Assembly (NCBI GenBank): GCA_029071325.1
Contig: JAIEAP010000030.1
Span: 95,143 to 159,142 of the forward strand
DNA: 64,000 nucleotides
DNA from: Lachnospiraceae bacterium
GTDB taxonomy: Bacteria; Bacillota; Clostridia; Lachnospirales; Lachnospiraceae
Direction of reading: 5' to 3'
The notes below the pieces were generated by a model, which saw only the letters and a list, made by a program, of their open reading frames with translations, did no database searches and was not told the DNA's origin. Of this stretch, positions 8,255 through 16,997 are shown piece by piece (positions within the stretch are counted from its first letter, which is position 1; each line of letters opens with the position of its first letter). A program made the translations under genes and the position numbers.

Positions 8255-8331
8255 GAGAAAGGAGGAATTACTCTGTACCACAGGGAACCGACCATCCTAC
8301 TGTATCGGGAACAGGCACGAATATTCTGGGG
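8255..8331 (+). pseudogene. Remnant of the small secreted protein gene (copy 1), internally deleted
   Basis: The ribosome site region (AAAGAGAAAGGAGGA, 8257-8271) aligns with that of the gene at 9837, but about 370 bp of coding sequence are gone. The text then resumes with CACAGGGAACCGAC (from 8279), matching the last 50 bases of the copy 2 gene (10201-10252) and its downstream sequence. No start codon or usable frame remains. The stretch 8226-8529 otherwise holds only the terminator and the copy 2 ribosome site. Confidence 0.7.
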
Positions 8332-8426
8332 AGAATTGAGTTGTGAAGGTTTTAAGATACAAAGCCTGCATGTCCAGACATATACGCAGGTTTCTAAATG
8401 AACAGTACCTGTACGAAAGAATGAAT

Positions 8427-8475
8427 AACGCCTGCTGGCAGGAATCGCGCTTCTTGTCTTCAGGCGTTTTCTTTT
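8427..8475 (+). terminator. Terminator of ECF cassette copy 1
   Basis: AACGCCTG (8427-8434) pairs with CAGGCGTT (8461-8468) around an inner imperfect hairpin and is followed by TTCTTTT. The same structure closes copy 2 at 10345-10391. Confidence 0.75.
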
Positions 8476-8529
8476 CAGAATGGTTACAAATGAACTTGCA
8501 GAAAACACAAAGGTGATGATACAAAAGAT

Positions 8530-9093
8530 ATGTTGATGTCCATCTATTTATCGGCGCTGGACACCGAAGAAGAACGCTGTCTATTTCAGACAATCTATGA
8601 ACAGAATACAGGAATGATGTATCACGCAGCAATTGAGATCTTACATAATTCCTACGAAGCAGAAAATGCTGTGCATGCAGCATTTTTAAGTATTGCCGAA
8701 CGTTTTGATGTATACAAAAGAAAGCCGCGCAATCAATTAGACGCCATCTGTGTTTCCATCGCGAAGAATAAAGCCCTGGATACACTGCGGCGTCAGAAGC
8801 ATCTGACGGAGTCTGCGCTGGAAGAGGTACTGCTGGTGCACCAGGATACCAGTCACGATCCTGCGATGCTCATGGAGCGCAATGACGAGTCAGAGCAGAT
8901 ACGAAGAATCATGGATCAGCTTCCTGAGATTCTCCGAATCGTACTGGAATTAAAGTATTACTGCCAGTACAGCAATTCTGAAATTGCACGGATCCTTGGC
9001 GTTTCAAAGAAAGTCGTGGAAATGCGTCTCTATCGCGCAAAGATTAAACTGAGGGAGTTGATGAAAAATGAATCAAAAAACGACGGAACATGA
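8530..9093 (+). CDS. ECF-type RNA polymerase sigma factor (copy 2)
   Basis: 187 residues, near-identical to the sigma factor at 6968 through both region 2 (ENAVHAAFLSIAERFDVY) and region 4 (EIARILGVSKKVVEMRLYRAK). The few differences include P-to-S and D-to-G changes before the recognition helix and L-to-K inside it, which could alter promoter choice. It overlaps the next gene by 26 bp. Confidence 0.88.
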   Translation: MLMSIYLSALDTEEERCLFQTIYEQNTGMMYHAAIEILHNSYEAENAVHAAFLSIAERFDVYKRKPRNQLDAICVSIAKNKALDTLRRQKHLTESALEEVLLVHQDTSHDPAMLMERNDESEQIRRIMDQLPEILRIVLELKYYCQYSNSEIARILGVSKKVVEMRLYRAKIKLRELMKNESKNDGT

Positions 9094-9748
9094 TACGGAT
9101 ATCAGAAATATGGTATTCAAGATGCACGATCTTGAGTTACATCTGATGCCTTCCGCAGAAGAACTGCAGGCGAAGTATGTGCTGTCCGACCAATTTCACA
9201 AGAGCATGGAACAGCTCATCTGGCGGATGCGCCGCAAAGAACGCCGCCGCCGCGGAATACGTTATGCGTCGGGATGGGCAGCCGCGCTTCTGCTGACCTT
9301 CTGTATCCTCAACATGCCGGGTATGATCGGGGCTTGCGAAAATATAACGGAGTGGTTTGAAGAGTATGCCATGTTCCATTTTCGGGAACAGAGCAATTCC
9401 GACGTCCTGCCGGAATATGAATTGGGTTATGTGCCGGAGGGATATGTACTTACCGAAAGCATTTACACAAAACATAATGGATGCATCCAATATATATCCG
9501 GCAATCAATCATTAACCCTTACCTACGTTCACGACTCTGCACGATGTAATGTAGATATCAAACACAGAAACCACGAAGAAATCATGCTCGACAGCAACAC
9601 GTTGATTTACTATTTTGCCGCCGAAGCGAACACTGAAAGCTCCATCATCTGGTATTCTGAAGATGAAGAAATCTGCTTTACGCTGACCGGCAGTCTGCCT
9701 CTTGAGGAATTATTGCAGGTTCAGGAAAAAATTGTTGAAAAAAATTAG
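9068..9748 (+). CDS. DUF4367 membrane protein, probable anti-sigma partner (copy 2)
   Basis: 226 residues with the same plan as copy 1: cytoplasmic N-terminus, one membrane helix near 75-90 (AAALLLTFCILNM), then an outside domain of about 130 residues. The N-terminal half is highly similar to copy 1; the outer domain has diverged more, as expected if the two copies sense different signals. The stop TAG directly follows GAAAAAAAT and is probably the ancestral end. Confidence 0.75.
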   Translation: MNQKTTEHDTDIRNMVFKMHDLELHLMPSAEELQAKYVLSDQFHKSMEQLIWRMRRKERRRRGIRYASGWAAALLLTFCILNMPGMIGACENITEWFEEYAMFHFREQSNSDVLPEYELGYVPEGYVLTESIYTKHNGCIQYISGNQSLTLTYVHDSARCNVDIKHRNHEEIMLDSNTLIYYFAAEANTESSIIWYSEDEEICFTLTGSLPLEELLQVQEKIVEKN

Positions 9749-9836
9749 CATATCCTGTAGAAAAATGTTTCTCTTCTACGTTACATAGTATGTATAAGCA
9801 CTGTACCATACCAAAGAGAAAGGAGGATGCGAAGAT

Positions 9837-10250
9837 ATGCGAAAAATAAAACGGCTGCTGGCAGCAGCGCTGTGCTGCGTATGCTTGCTGGGCATGTGCC
9901 AGGAAGCAGCGATGGCGGCCAGCCCTGAGGACGAGATCATGCCCTGCTGGGACCAGACAAATGTTGTAACCATAGATATGGTCTTTAACAATAATATTGC
10001 CACTTGTATTTTAAATATTGTCCCCAAATCCGGTGTCACGCTGATCACAGGTTATCTGCAGCTCTATGATGTGACTGACGATAAGCTGATCCGATCCTGG
10101 GCAATCAAGGGAACTGGCACTTTATATAACAAAGAGGAAACGTACCCTGTCACACGCGGACATAAGTACACTTTAACGTATAAGGGAACTGTCACCGGAT
10201 CACAGGGAACCGACGAAATTGAAGTAACCAAAACAGGCACAAACAATTAG
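9837..10250 (+). CDS. Small secreted protein of the ECF cassette
   Basis: 137 residues with a clear signal peptide (MRKIKRLLAAALCCVCLLGM, cleavage probably after AMA-A near residue 28) and a mature part of about 110 residues rich in beta-type alternation (TLTYKGTVTGSQGTDEIEV). AGGAGG lies 9 bases upstream. Not recognised as a named family. It is the last gene of the ECF/DUF4367 cassette and was deleted from copy 1, so it may be an output or a signal partner of the sigma system. Confidence 0.7.
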   Translation: MRKIKRLLAAALCCVCLLGMCQEAAMAASPEDEIMPCWDQTNVVTIDMVFNNNIATCILNIVPKSGVTLITGYLQLYDVTDDKLIRSWAIKGTGTLYNKEETYPVTRGHKYTLTYKGTVTGSQGTDEIEVTKTGTNN

Positions 10251-10344
10251 GGGATTATTGAATTGTGAAAGTTTTATGATATAAAACCTGCATGATCGAC
10301 CATATGCAGGTCTCAAGGGACAGTGCCTGTATGATCCAAAGAAA

Positions 10345-10391
10345 AACGCCTGCCGGCAAGAATCACGATTCTTGTCTTCAGGCATTTTTCT
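10345..10391. terminator. Bidirectional terminator between ECF cassette copy 2 and the DUF4422 gene
   Basis: Outer stem GCCTG/CAGGC and inner near-perfect stem CAAGAATC/GATTCTTG are flanked by A5 on the left and T5 on the right, so it can act on both converging transcripts. Confidence 0.8.
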
Positions 10392-10403
10392 TTTATACGC
10401 ATA

Positions 10404-11498
10404 TTATATGCGCCGGTATCTTTCTAAAATCTGCGCTTTTCTTTCCTGCAGATCCTTCGCTGCTTCGGTGATGACCTCGACTGCCAGTTCTGTCACACAA
10501 GTATCTTTCAGAAATTGAATCTCATCTTCTCCCCACTCTTCATAACGGCTCAAAACATCCTCCACATTATGGTAATGTGCGATCAGTTCCGGAAGCTCCT
10601 GCCGATAAGAAAGCATTCCTCTCAGCTTGTGGTGTTCTTCCAACTCACAAATATGTAATATCTGCTCTATCACCGGTATCTCCTGACTCAGATCCGAATG
10701 TTTCAATTCTATATCCGGGCGGACTTTCAATATTTCATAAAACATTTGTCTCGCTTCCGTAATTCTTCCCATTTTGATCAACTGCCCCATTGCCAGCTTA
10801 AATTCTCTCGTCTCGGCCTTTTCCTCCGATATACCCACCGGACACTCATATGCCCGCAGTCCCCGGGCTGTAATCCAGACCAAAAGTAACTGCTCCGAGA
10901 GAAAACCAAATACACGCTTGTGATAATCGTCATAACCGCTTACATCAATGCGCTTCTGCAATTCAAACAAAATAGGGAACAGCCACTGACAATACGCATC
11001 GTATGTGTCTCTTGGCGCTACCATCAAATTGCCAAAATAATGCTTATTTCCATCCATAACATGGCAAAATACCGGATAATCTTCCGGATACAGTTCCTGA
11101 ATTACTTTGCCTTCCTCCTCCAGATCCGCCCTGTTTTGTGATCTCGCATAATAATCCCAGTAGTTTCCCTTGGCATACATTGCCTTTGAGGTCACGATAT
11201 CATATTTTGATAATATTCCCTCATAGTCAGCTTCCGTCAGGATCTGCCACTTTTCATCTATAAAAAAGCGTCTGTAATGACAAATTCCAATATTCTCTTT
11301 TCCTTCATAATTTTTCCATATCCAATAGAGTCCCGTTAATTCTCCATAATAGCAATTAAGGGACGATATGTTATCCCCGGTATCATCTCCCAGGTATCCC
11401 AAATCCACGCTTCCGGCTCTGCCGACATGCAAAGGCACATAGATCTTGTCATCCGGCTTTGCAAACTTTTTGTGCGTCATTGTAAAAACAGTTGTCAT
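10404..11498 (-). CDS. DUF4422 glycosyltransferase-like protein with helical C-terminal extension
   Basis: 364 residues. Residues 1-230 match DUF4422 (TMTHKKFAKPDDKIYVPLHVG, GYLGDDTGDNIS, YYGELTGLYWIWKN, IGICHYRRFF) and resemble the 230-residue paralogue at 4158. The last 130 residues are helical, rich in E/L/R and not part of the core family; they may dock the enzyme to a partner. The gene follows a small helical protein gene by 8 bp in the same orientation. Probably flagellar or surface glycan assembly. Confidence 0.78.
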   Translation of the reverse strand: MTTVFTMTHKKFAKPDDKIYVPLHVGRAGSVDLGYLGDDTGDNISSLNCYYGELTGLYWIWKNYEGKENIGICHYRRFFIDEKWQILTEADYEGILSKYDIVTSKAMYAKGNYWDYYARSQNRADLEEEGKVIQELYPEDYPVFCHVMDGNKHYFGNLMVAPRDTYDAYCQWLFPILFELQKRIDVSGYDDYHKRVFGFLSEQLLLVWITARGLRAYECPVGISEEKAETREFKLAMGQLIKMGRITEARQMFYEILKVRPDIELKHSDLSQEIPVIEQILHICELEEHHKLRGMLSYRQELPELIAHYHNVEDVLSRYEEWGEDEIQFLKDTCVTELAVEVITEAAKDLQERKAQILERYRRI

Positions 11499-11506
11499 TT
11501 TCTATC

Positions 11507-11881
11507 CTACGCTTCTGCCTGTGCAATGCCTGCAGCAATCGCCTCCAACCGTTCAAAAAACGGAATTACCTTTGTCTCAAACATTGCTGCAAGTCCGGCG
11601 TCATCCTTTGCCTGATATGTATCGCTGAACGCCACAAATAGGTCATTGGCTTCCGCTTTGTCAATCTGAACCGACTTCTCATTTACAAGCTCCAGCGTTC
11701 CGTTTAACACCTGAATCTCCCAATTCATTCCGTTTACGATTGCCTGCATATATTCATCCGTATCCGGCTGCCGGTTACCGTTTAACTCCGATACAACCGA
11801 TTTCATTGCCCCAATCAGTCTCGGGCTATATTCCACTAACGCCTGTAATGCTTCCACCTGTTCTGCTCTGTTATCTTCCAT
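11507..11881 (-). CDS. Small helical protein of unknown function in the glycan locus
   Basis: A 124-residue, mostly alpha-helical acidic protein without signal peptide or membrane segment; not recognised. It is 8 bp upstream of the DUF4422 gene and downstream of a weak SigD-like promoter. Size and composition recall flagellar chaperones or small FliS-like bundles, but there is no motif to prove this. Confidence 0.5.
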   Translation of the reverse strand: MEDNRAEQVEALQALVEYSPRLIGAMKSVVSELNGNRQPDTDEYMQAIVNGMNWEIQVLNGTLELVNEKSVQIDKAEANDLFVAFSDTYQAKDDAGLAAMFETKVIPFFERLEAIAAGIAQAEA

Positions 11882-11936
11882 GATATTTCACCTTGCCTTG
11901 CGGCATCCTTCCTTAGAATATATTACTCTGATGGTT

Positions 11937-11963
11937 ATATCGGTCAATTTTGCGTTTTTTTCA
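11937..11963 (-). promoter_or_regulatory. Possible SigD promoter for the 11881-10404 gene pair
   Basis: ACCGATAT (11937-11944, minus strand) with TGAA 15 bases upstream (11960-11963). The -10 element is good; the -35 has one mismatch to TAAA. Its position between converging-in-order genes, 55 bases before the start codon, supports it. Confidence 0.42.
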
Positions 11964-11979
11964 AGGACATTTTCACATT

Positions 11980-13572
11980 TTAGTTTCCATCCCCTGCATT
12001 TTCATGTGTCCTCCGTACAAATTCCCTGCGCTCCACCTCATGCATGATCCGAACAAATTCTCCGTCAGAATCCAGCAGCACCTCCGCGCGCTTCCTCGCC
12101 AACTCCGACATATGTCCATAGAACTCCTGATCCTTACGATAGCGTAGAATCTGCTCTCGCATCTCATTATAATCACGGACGCAAAACGCTTCTCCAGCAT
12201 TGACAGATACATCACCAAATGCAGTCGTGACCACGGGAACCCCCTTGCTCATCGCTTCAACACAAGAAGTTCCTCCCCCTCTTCGATGAGGATTCACATA
12301 TAGATCATATTGCCTGCAAAGCGCCAGGGTATCCTTCTGGAATCCCAGGAGTCTGCTGTGTTTGGCCAATACCGGATAACGGATCAGCCTCGCTTCATAT
12401 TCCTTATCTAACCCGACAAATATGACAAATGTGCCATCATTGATCACACTCTCCAGCATAGTCAGAAACTCATCCGTCACTTCATCATCCAGCCTGCCCC
12501 CTACCACAGCCATGACAAACGCATCACTTGGTATCTGCCAATCCTGTCTGGATGCAACCTCTGTCTCTTCCCTTAAATCTGAAGTAAAGACGCCCTCTAT
12601 CACACTGTCCTCTGTCTTACCTCTTCGTTTCAAAAAGGTACGGTCATAATCCTCTATCGGCCGTCCAAGCGTCTGGTAACGCATTAAAGTCGGCGCCAAT
12701 GTGCTTGGAAATGTTCCCACTGCCAGAGTCGGAACCAGTTTCCTGCACATATTTGCAAAAATACTGTTTGCCCCGATGGATATCACCATACACGGCTTCA
12801 GACGAATCACCTGTGTCAGCAATGCGCGATATTCCTCTATGTCCGGCATAATCTGTTCACATTGATAAAATGGAATTCTGATTCCTTTCCACATCTGCTT
12901 TTCATATGATAAGAATTTTTTAAGATACATACCTAGTTTTGCCTTATACCATGGCACCATACCTACGCCGCTGGTCATCTCTGCTGTGTTGATCAATAAT
13001 ACTTTTTTCCCCATTTGGCGAATCAACGTCGCACATCTGCCCAAAGTTATCTTCGTCGGTCCATGCTCTATTGCTATCAGCTGAGATGTTACAACCACCA
13101 CCAGATTCTGATTTCTCTCATCAAACGGAATCTCCGTCAACTCCATCCCTGTTCTCTGCTCAAAATTCTCGCAGACCCACTCCATCAATTCCTCCATTGC
13201 CACGGTATTATCCATACTATTCATCTCGGAATGACGGAAAATCAGATTACTGGCCTGCGCCAAAATAAAGGATTTATTGTATACGGTGAGACCGGTACAT
13301 CCCCTAACCTTAATCAGAAAATCATACATCGCCTCCGGCTGGAAATCAATCTGCAATGCAGCAGACTGTAAATATACCCAAGACAGCGCCTTTGACTCGT
13401 CACATAGGCTGCGAAGCAGATTTGCGGCTGCCACCCTCTCTTGCTCCGGTTCGTCCTGCATTTTCTGCACATACTCTGTTATGTACGCTCCCATCTGACT
13501 CGAGACATGATCTTCATACATCTCCAGCTCTTTATTCATTTTCTGTATCAACAACTCAAGCTCCGGCTTCAT
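11980..13572 (-). CDS. Glycosyltransferase, GT4-like C-terminal domain
   Basis: 530 residues from the ATG at 13572, chosen because GAGGAG lies 9 bases upstream; an in-frame ATG at 13617 would overlap the upstream gene. The C-terminal third has the GT-B donor site pattern YDLYVNPHRRGGGTSCVEAMSKGVPVVTT, preceded by a Rossmann-like DAFVMAVVGGRLDDEVTDEF. The N-terminal 190 residues are helical and unassigned. It is the last gene of the operon 18623-11980 for nonulosonic acid synthesis and transfer, and probably adds a sugar to the flagellar glycan. Confidence 0.75.
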   Translation of the reverse strand: MKPELELLIQKMNKELEMYEDHVSSQMGAYITEYVQKMQDEPEQERVAAANLLRSLCDESKALSWVYLQSAALQIDFQPEAMYDFLIKVRGCTGLTVYNKSFILAQASNLIFRHSEMNSMDNTVAMEELMEWVCENFEQRTGMELTEIPFDERNQNLVVVVTSQLIAIEHGPTKITLGRCATLIRQMGKKVLLINTAEMTSGVGMVPWYKAKLGMYLKKFLSYEKQMWKGIRIPFYQCEQIMPDIEEYRALLTQVIRLKPCMVISIGANSIFANMCRKLVPTLAVGTFPSTLAPTLMRYQTLGRPIEDYDRTFLKRRGKTEDSVIEGVFTSDLREETEVASRQDWQIPSDAFVMAVVGGRLDDEVTDEFLTMLESVINDGTFVIFVGLDKEYEARLIRYPVLAKHSRLLGFQKDTLALCRQYDLYVNPHRRGGGTSCVEAMSKGVPVVTTAFGDVSVNAGEAFCVRDYNEMREQILRYRKDQEFYGHMSELARKRAEVLLDSDGEFVRIMHEVERREFVRRTHENAGDGN

Positions 13573-13586
13573 TTCCGTCTTCTCCT

Positions 13587-14810
13587 CTATTCTACTTTCA
13601 GCCCACTGTCTATCCATTCCGTCAGTTCCGCTGCTCTCTGTTTCCAGGTGTGTTCCGCCGCCGCCTTCGTATACGCCAGATCTGCCATGCGCTTTCGCTT
13701 CTCTTCATCTGACAGAATGCCCTGGACACGCTCCGGCAGACATGCAAGATGTTCCAGATCGTACAGCAGCAGTTCCTCTCCGTCCTGGAAATGTTCCGCA
13801 AGATACCGGCTCCTGTCCGTGCATACTACACTGCCGCACAGCATACTGCCCGCAATCCGTTCCGTAAAACCATCCTTGTGCCATGCCATCACATTCAGAG
13901 AAATCCTGCTGCGTCTCAGTTCCCCGGGGCTTTCCTCCGGTGATACTGCCGGATGTATGCGAAGACAAGGATGCTTTGCAAAGGGACTGCTTTGCCAACT
14001 GTCCCCATACACATCCAGCGCAATCCCCGCCTCCAAAAGTACCTGTACGACGCGCTCCCGGTAATAGGACATGATGCAGTAGATCATGGATTTCAATCCA
14101 TCCATCACACCCAGGAATTCTTCATCACTGCATATGATTCCGGTCTGCTTCAACGCCTCCCGCAATGCGCGCTCCGCCGTCTCATTGGGAAACTTACGCA
14201 TCCTGCCAAGGAACCGCGCCGCCAGATGCCGCACAAAAGGTTCACTTCCATAAACCGAGGGTAGATACTGCCGGTAATCCGTGTAAGTTCCGATAAATGC
14301 AACATCTATCGTTCTGTCTTCCCCCGACTCGTCAGGAGCCCCAGTGTCATTTCTCCAGCCCTGCCCCACGGCGGCGGCTTCACTTCCGGCAGGCTGCAGA
14401 ATATGCACGCCTGCCGCCTTCGGATAATACCGCGTAATAAAGGCTGCATAATCCCGGTCATGGGTCAGAATGTAGCAATCCTTCGGCAGATTTCTGTAAT
14501 GATGATTCATCCATATGGGATGGTCAAACTGGAAATTTAGTTTCGGTCCCTCCATAAGGTCGTGAAGATACACCCCCGCCTTCGGCAGATAGATATCAAA
14601 TAAATAACTCTGAAAACCTATGATGGCTCGAAACCGTCTGCCCACATAAGCAGACAATCCTGCCTCTCCCTGCTCCGACACATTATAATATTCTACCGGC
14701 TCTCCACGCTCCGACAGGGCATTTCCCAACTGCAAGGCAAAATCATCCAATACATGATAGCAGATGTCGCTGCCCAGATAGATCAAATACGGTTCCTTTT
14801 CTCCCATCAT
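13587..14810 (-). CDS. CgeB-type glycosyltransferase
   Basis: 407 residues resembling the CgeB/DUF3880 family with a GT1-type C-terminal domain: SYYRERVVQVLLEAGIALDVYG near 235, NVMAWHKDGFTERIAGSMLCG near 310 and a final region ending with the usual HTWKQRAAEL. The HKDG..ER.. stretch parallels FKDGTHDRVFN in the GT8-CgeB fusion at 4847. The start at 14810 is two bases from the stop of the nonulosonate synthase. Donor sugar unknown. Confidence 0.78.
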   Translation of the reverse strand: MMGEKEPYLIYLGSDICYHVLDDFALQLGNALSERGEPVEYYNVSEQGEAGLSAYVGRRFRAIIGFQSYLFDIYLPKAGVYLHDLMEGPKLNFQFDHPIWMNHHYRNLPKDCYILTHDRDYAAFITRYYPKAAGVHILQPAGSEAAAVGQGWRNDTGAPDESGEDRTIDVAFIGTYTDYRQYLPSVYGSEPFVRHLAARFLGRMRKFPNETAERALREALKQTGIICSDEEFLGVMDGLKSMIYCIMSYYRERVVQVLLEAGIALDVYGDSWQSSPFAKHPCLRIHPAVSPEESPGELRRSRISLNVMAWHKDGFTERIAGSMLCGSVVCTDRSRYLAEHFQDGEELLLYDLEHLACLPERVQGILSDEEKRKRMADLAYTKAAAEHTWKQRAAELTEWIDSGLKVE

Positions 14811-14812
14811 TC

Positions 14813-15871
14813 CTACTGTGCTCCAGTCTTCTTCTCCAGCATATCCCAGGTCAGTACCGTATCCTCCGCAAGGTCTGTCTTAACCCTGCATCCTGCCGCC
14901 GCCTGCATATCACATGGTGAAATACCGGTTCCCGGACGCTTGGCAGTCAGATCCTCCTCCGTCAGCACCTCTCCCGCCTTCTTGTCCCGGGTCAGCACCA
15001 GAGAGCGTCTTGCTTCCCGGCGCGGAACCTCCTCGCAGGGCAGTACCGTCTTCTCGCTGCTGCCTGACACCTGGCAGATCAATTCGAAGTTTTCAATTGC
15101 CTTCCGAAAATCTTCCGGGTCCCCTGCGTGATAGTGGTCATTTCCCTGCAATGTCTTATCCAGTGTAAAATGCTTCTCTATGATTTCCGCACCATAGAGG
15201 AACGCCGTAGACAGGATGGTCATATGCTCATCCGGCAATGTATGGTCGCTGTAACCTATCTTCAGATCCGGGAATTTCTCTTTCAATGTTCGGATCACAG
15301 CCAGGTTAGCGTCGCTGTTCTTCGTGGGATACGACAGCACACAGTGCAGCAGGGCTATCTCAGGGCATCCTTCCTCCCGCATGGCACGGACCGCATCCTC
15401 AATCTCCGGCAGATAAGACGCACCCACCGACAGATAGATCGGCTTGCCCTTTCTGGCAATATGACGGATAAATGGCGTATTGCTCAGATCGGAAGAAGAA
15501 ATCTTATACGCCTTCATCAGCGGTTCCAGATAATCTGCGGATGCGTAATCAAAGGGTGTTGACATAAAGTCAATCCCCACCTTCTCACAGTGGGCGCACA
15601 ATGCCTCATATTCCTCCCTGTTAAACCCATCAAACTTCGTAAAGAGCTCATACTGGGACTGGGTGGGCTCCTTTGTGGTATCCCAATACGCCGGCGAATG
15701 TACAGATGCGATGGTATTCGCCTTGTAGGACTGGAATTTTACCGCGTCGATACCCGCTCTCTTTGCCTCGTCAATGTACTTCTTTGCGGCTTCCAGCGGC
15801 GTAATTCCCTCCACCTTTGCTGTGTCATAGAAATTTACGCCCAGTTCTGCAATTACATATGGTTTCTTCAT
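14813..15871 (-). CDS. Nonulosonic acid synthase (NeuB/PseI/LegI family)
   Basis: 352 residues from the ATG at 15871 (ribosome site GGAGAGG). The TIM-barrel domain shows VIAELGVNF, AGIDAVKFQSYK, IDFMSTPFDYASADYLE, YKISSSDLSN and EKHFTLDKTLQGNDHYHA. The C-terminal SAF/antifreeze-like domain covers about 285-345 (ARRSLVLTRDKKAGEVLTEEDL). The reaction is condensation of phosphoenolpyruvate with an N-acyl amino-hexose to give a sialic-acid-like sugar. With a CMP-synthetase/PseG fusion in the same operon and flagellin nearby, pseudaminic or legionaminic acid is more likely than Neu5Ac, but I cannot decide which. Confidence 0.88.
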   Translation of the reverse strand: MKKPYVIAELGVNFYDTAKVEGITPLEAAKKYIDEAKRAGIDAVKFQSYKANTIASVHSPAYWDTTKEPTQSQYELFTKFDGFNREEYEALCAHCEKVGIDFMSTPFDYASADYLEPLMKAYKISSSDLSNTPFIRHIARKGKPIYLSVGASYLPEIEDAVRAMREEGCPEIALLHCVLSYPTKNSDANLAVIRTLKEKFPDLKIGYSDHTLPDEHMTILSTAFLYGAEIIEKHFTLDKTLQGNDHYHAGDPEDFRKAIENFELICQVSGSSEKTVLPCEEVPRREARRSLVLTRDKKAGEVLTEEDLTAKRPGTGISPCDMQAAAGCRVKTDLAEDTVLTWDMLEKKTGAQ

Positions 15872-15890
15872 AGCCTCTCCTTCCTTATTT

Positions 15891-16976
15891 CTACACATAT
15901 TTTTGTATACTGCCTACATGATCCAGCATCCGGTCAAAATAGCTGTTCATCATACGGAACGCCCCCTCTATGGGCACATAGCGATTCGCCGCCAGATTCA
16001 GAAGATAATCTTCCAGTTCCAAGCATACATTCCTCTGGAGTTGCAATTGCCATGTATCGTTTATCCTTGTGAGCATGTGTGCTCTGATATGGTGCAGTCC
16101 CAATGCATCATTCACACCCTCTCCTCTGGAATCCTCTTCTATCAGCACCGACAGCTTCCGCTGGCTCAGCGCATAGATATGGGCATGCACCCGGAACCCC
16201 ACATGAAGATCGCAGTCGTCATACACGAAGAATCCTTCTGCCGAACCGGAAATATCCACCAGACGGATTCCTCTTCCTGCCAGAATGCTCTCCATACTGG
16301 GCTCCATCTCCGGTATCCCTCTATGGCAGACATAGACGATTTCTGCATTTGGGAAAAAATCTCGCAGGAATTCTGCCACCTGGAAGGTCTGATCCAGATT
16401 CTCTATGTTGCCACAATCTGAAATACAGATTTTTTTCACTTCCGTCAACGCTTTCCCAGTATAAGATACCTGCCTTACTTTCCCGATATCATACCATGCA
16501 GGACACCCCGTCATCAATGCACTGCCAAATCCATTATTACGCAGCACATTAGCCGAATAAAAATCACGGCAGCCCAAAATGTTGGTATCCTTAGACACTC
16601 TTGTCAACAGGCTTTGCATCTTCTCACTAAACTGCATCGTATAGACAATCGACGGATCACCTGACAGTCCCCACCAGCCCATTCCCATCATCATAATGGG
16701 AACCTTGATTTTATTCAGATCGCCGTGCAGGGAAATCTCACTATCCCCATAGAACCGATTCTGATATCCCGGACCGCCGGCAATGATCAGAATATCCTGA
16801 TCATTGATCTCATCCACATGAAGTTCCAGGTTCTCGTTGCGGTACACTTCCGTTATCTCACACTGCGGATAGCAATACCGCAGCAGCTCTATGCTCCTAT
16901 TTTTGATCAGGAAATCTCCTGCATTGATCTTAGCGCCGTGCATCAACGCAATTTTTATCCGCTTAGCTGATATCAT
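15891..16976 (-). CDS. Polysaccharide pyruvyl transferase family protein
   Basis: 361 residues with the PF04230 pattern: KIALMHGAKINAGDFLIKNRSIELL at the start, DQDILIIAGGPGYQNRFYG near 75-95, NILGCRDFYSANVL and CDLHVGFRVHAHIYALSQRK near 265. GGAGAAGGAAG precedes the ATG. It sits between the CMP-nonulosonate synthetase and the synthase genes; the synthase start (15871) follows its stop (15891) by 19 bases. It probably modifies or transfers a residue of the same glycan. Confidence 0.78.
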   Translation of the reverse strand: MISAKRIKIALMHGAKINAGDFLIKNRSIELLRYCYPQCEITEVYRNENLELHVDEINDQDILIIAGGPGYQNRFYGDSEISLHGDLNKIKVPIMMMGMGWWGLSGDPSIVYTMQFSEKMQSLLTRVSKDTNILGCRDFYSANVLRNNGFGSALMTGCPAWYDIGKVRQVSYTGKALTEVKKICISDCGNIENLDQTFQVAEFLRDFFPNAEIVYVCHRGIPEMEPSMESILAGRGIRLVDISGSAEGFFVYDDCDLHVGFRVHAHIYALSQRKLSVLIEEDSRGEGVNDALGLHHIRAHMLTRINDTWQLQLQRNVCLELEDYLLNLAANRYVPIEGAFRMMNSYFDRMLDHVGSIQKYV

Positions 16977-16997
16977 TACTTCCTTCTCCCTTCTGGA

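Noticed and set aside
13441..14064. 207-residue serine/arginine-rich open frame on the plus strand
   Set aside because: Crosses the boundary of two well-supported minus-strand glycosyltransferase genes; low-complexity composition.
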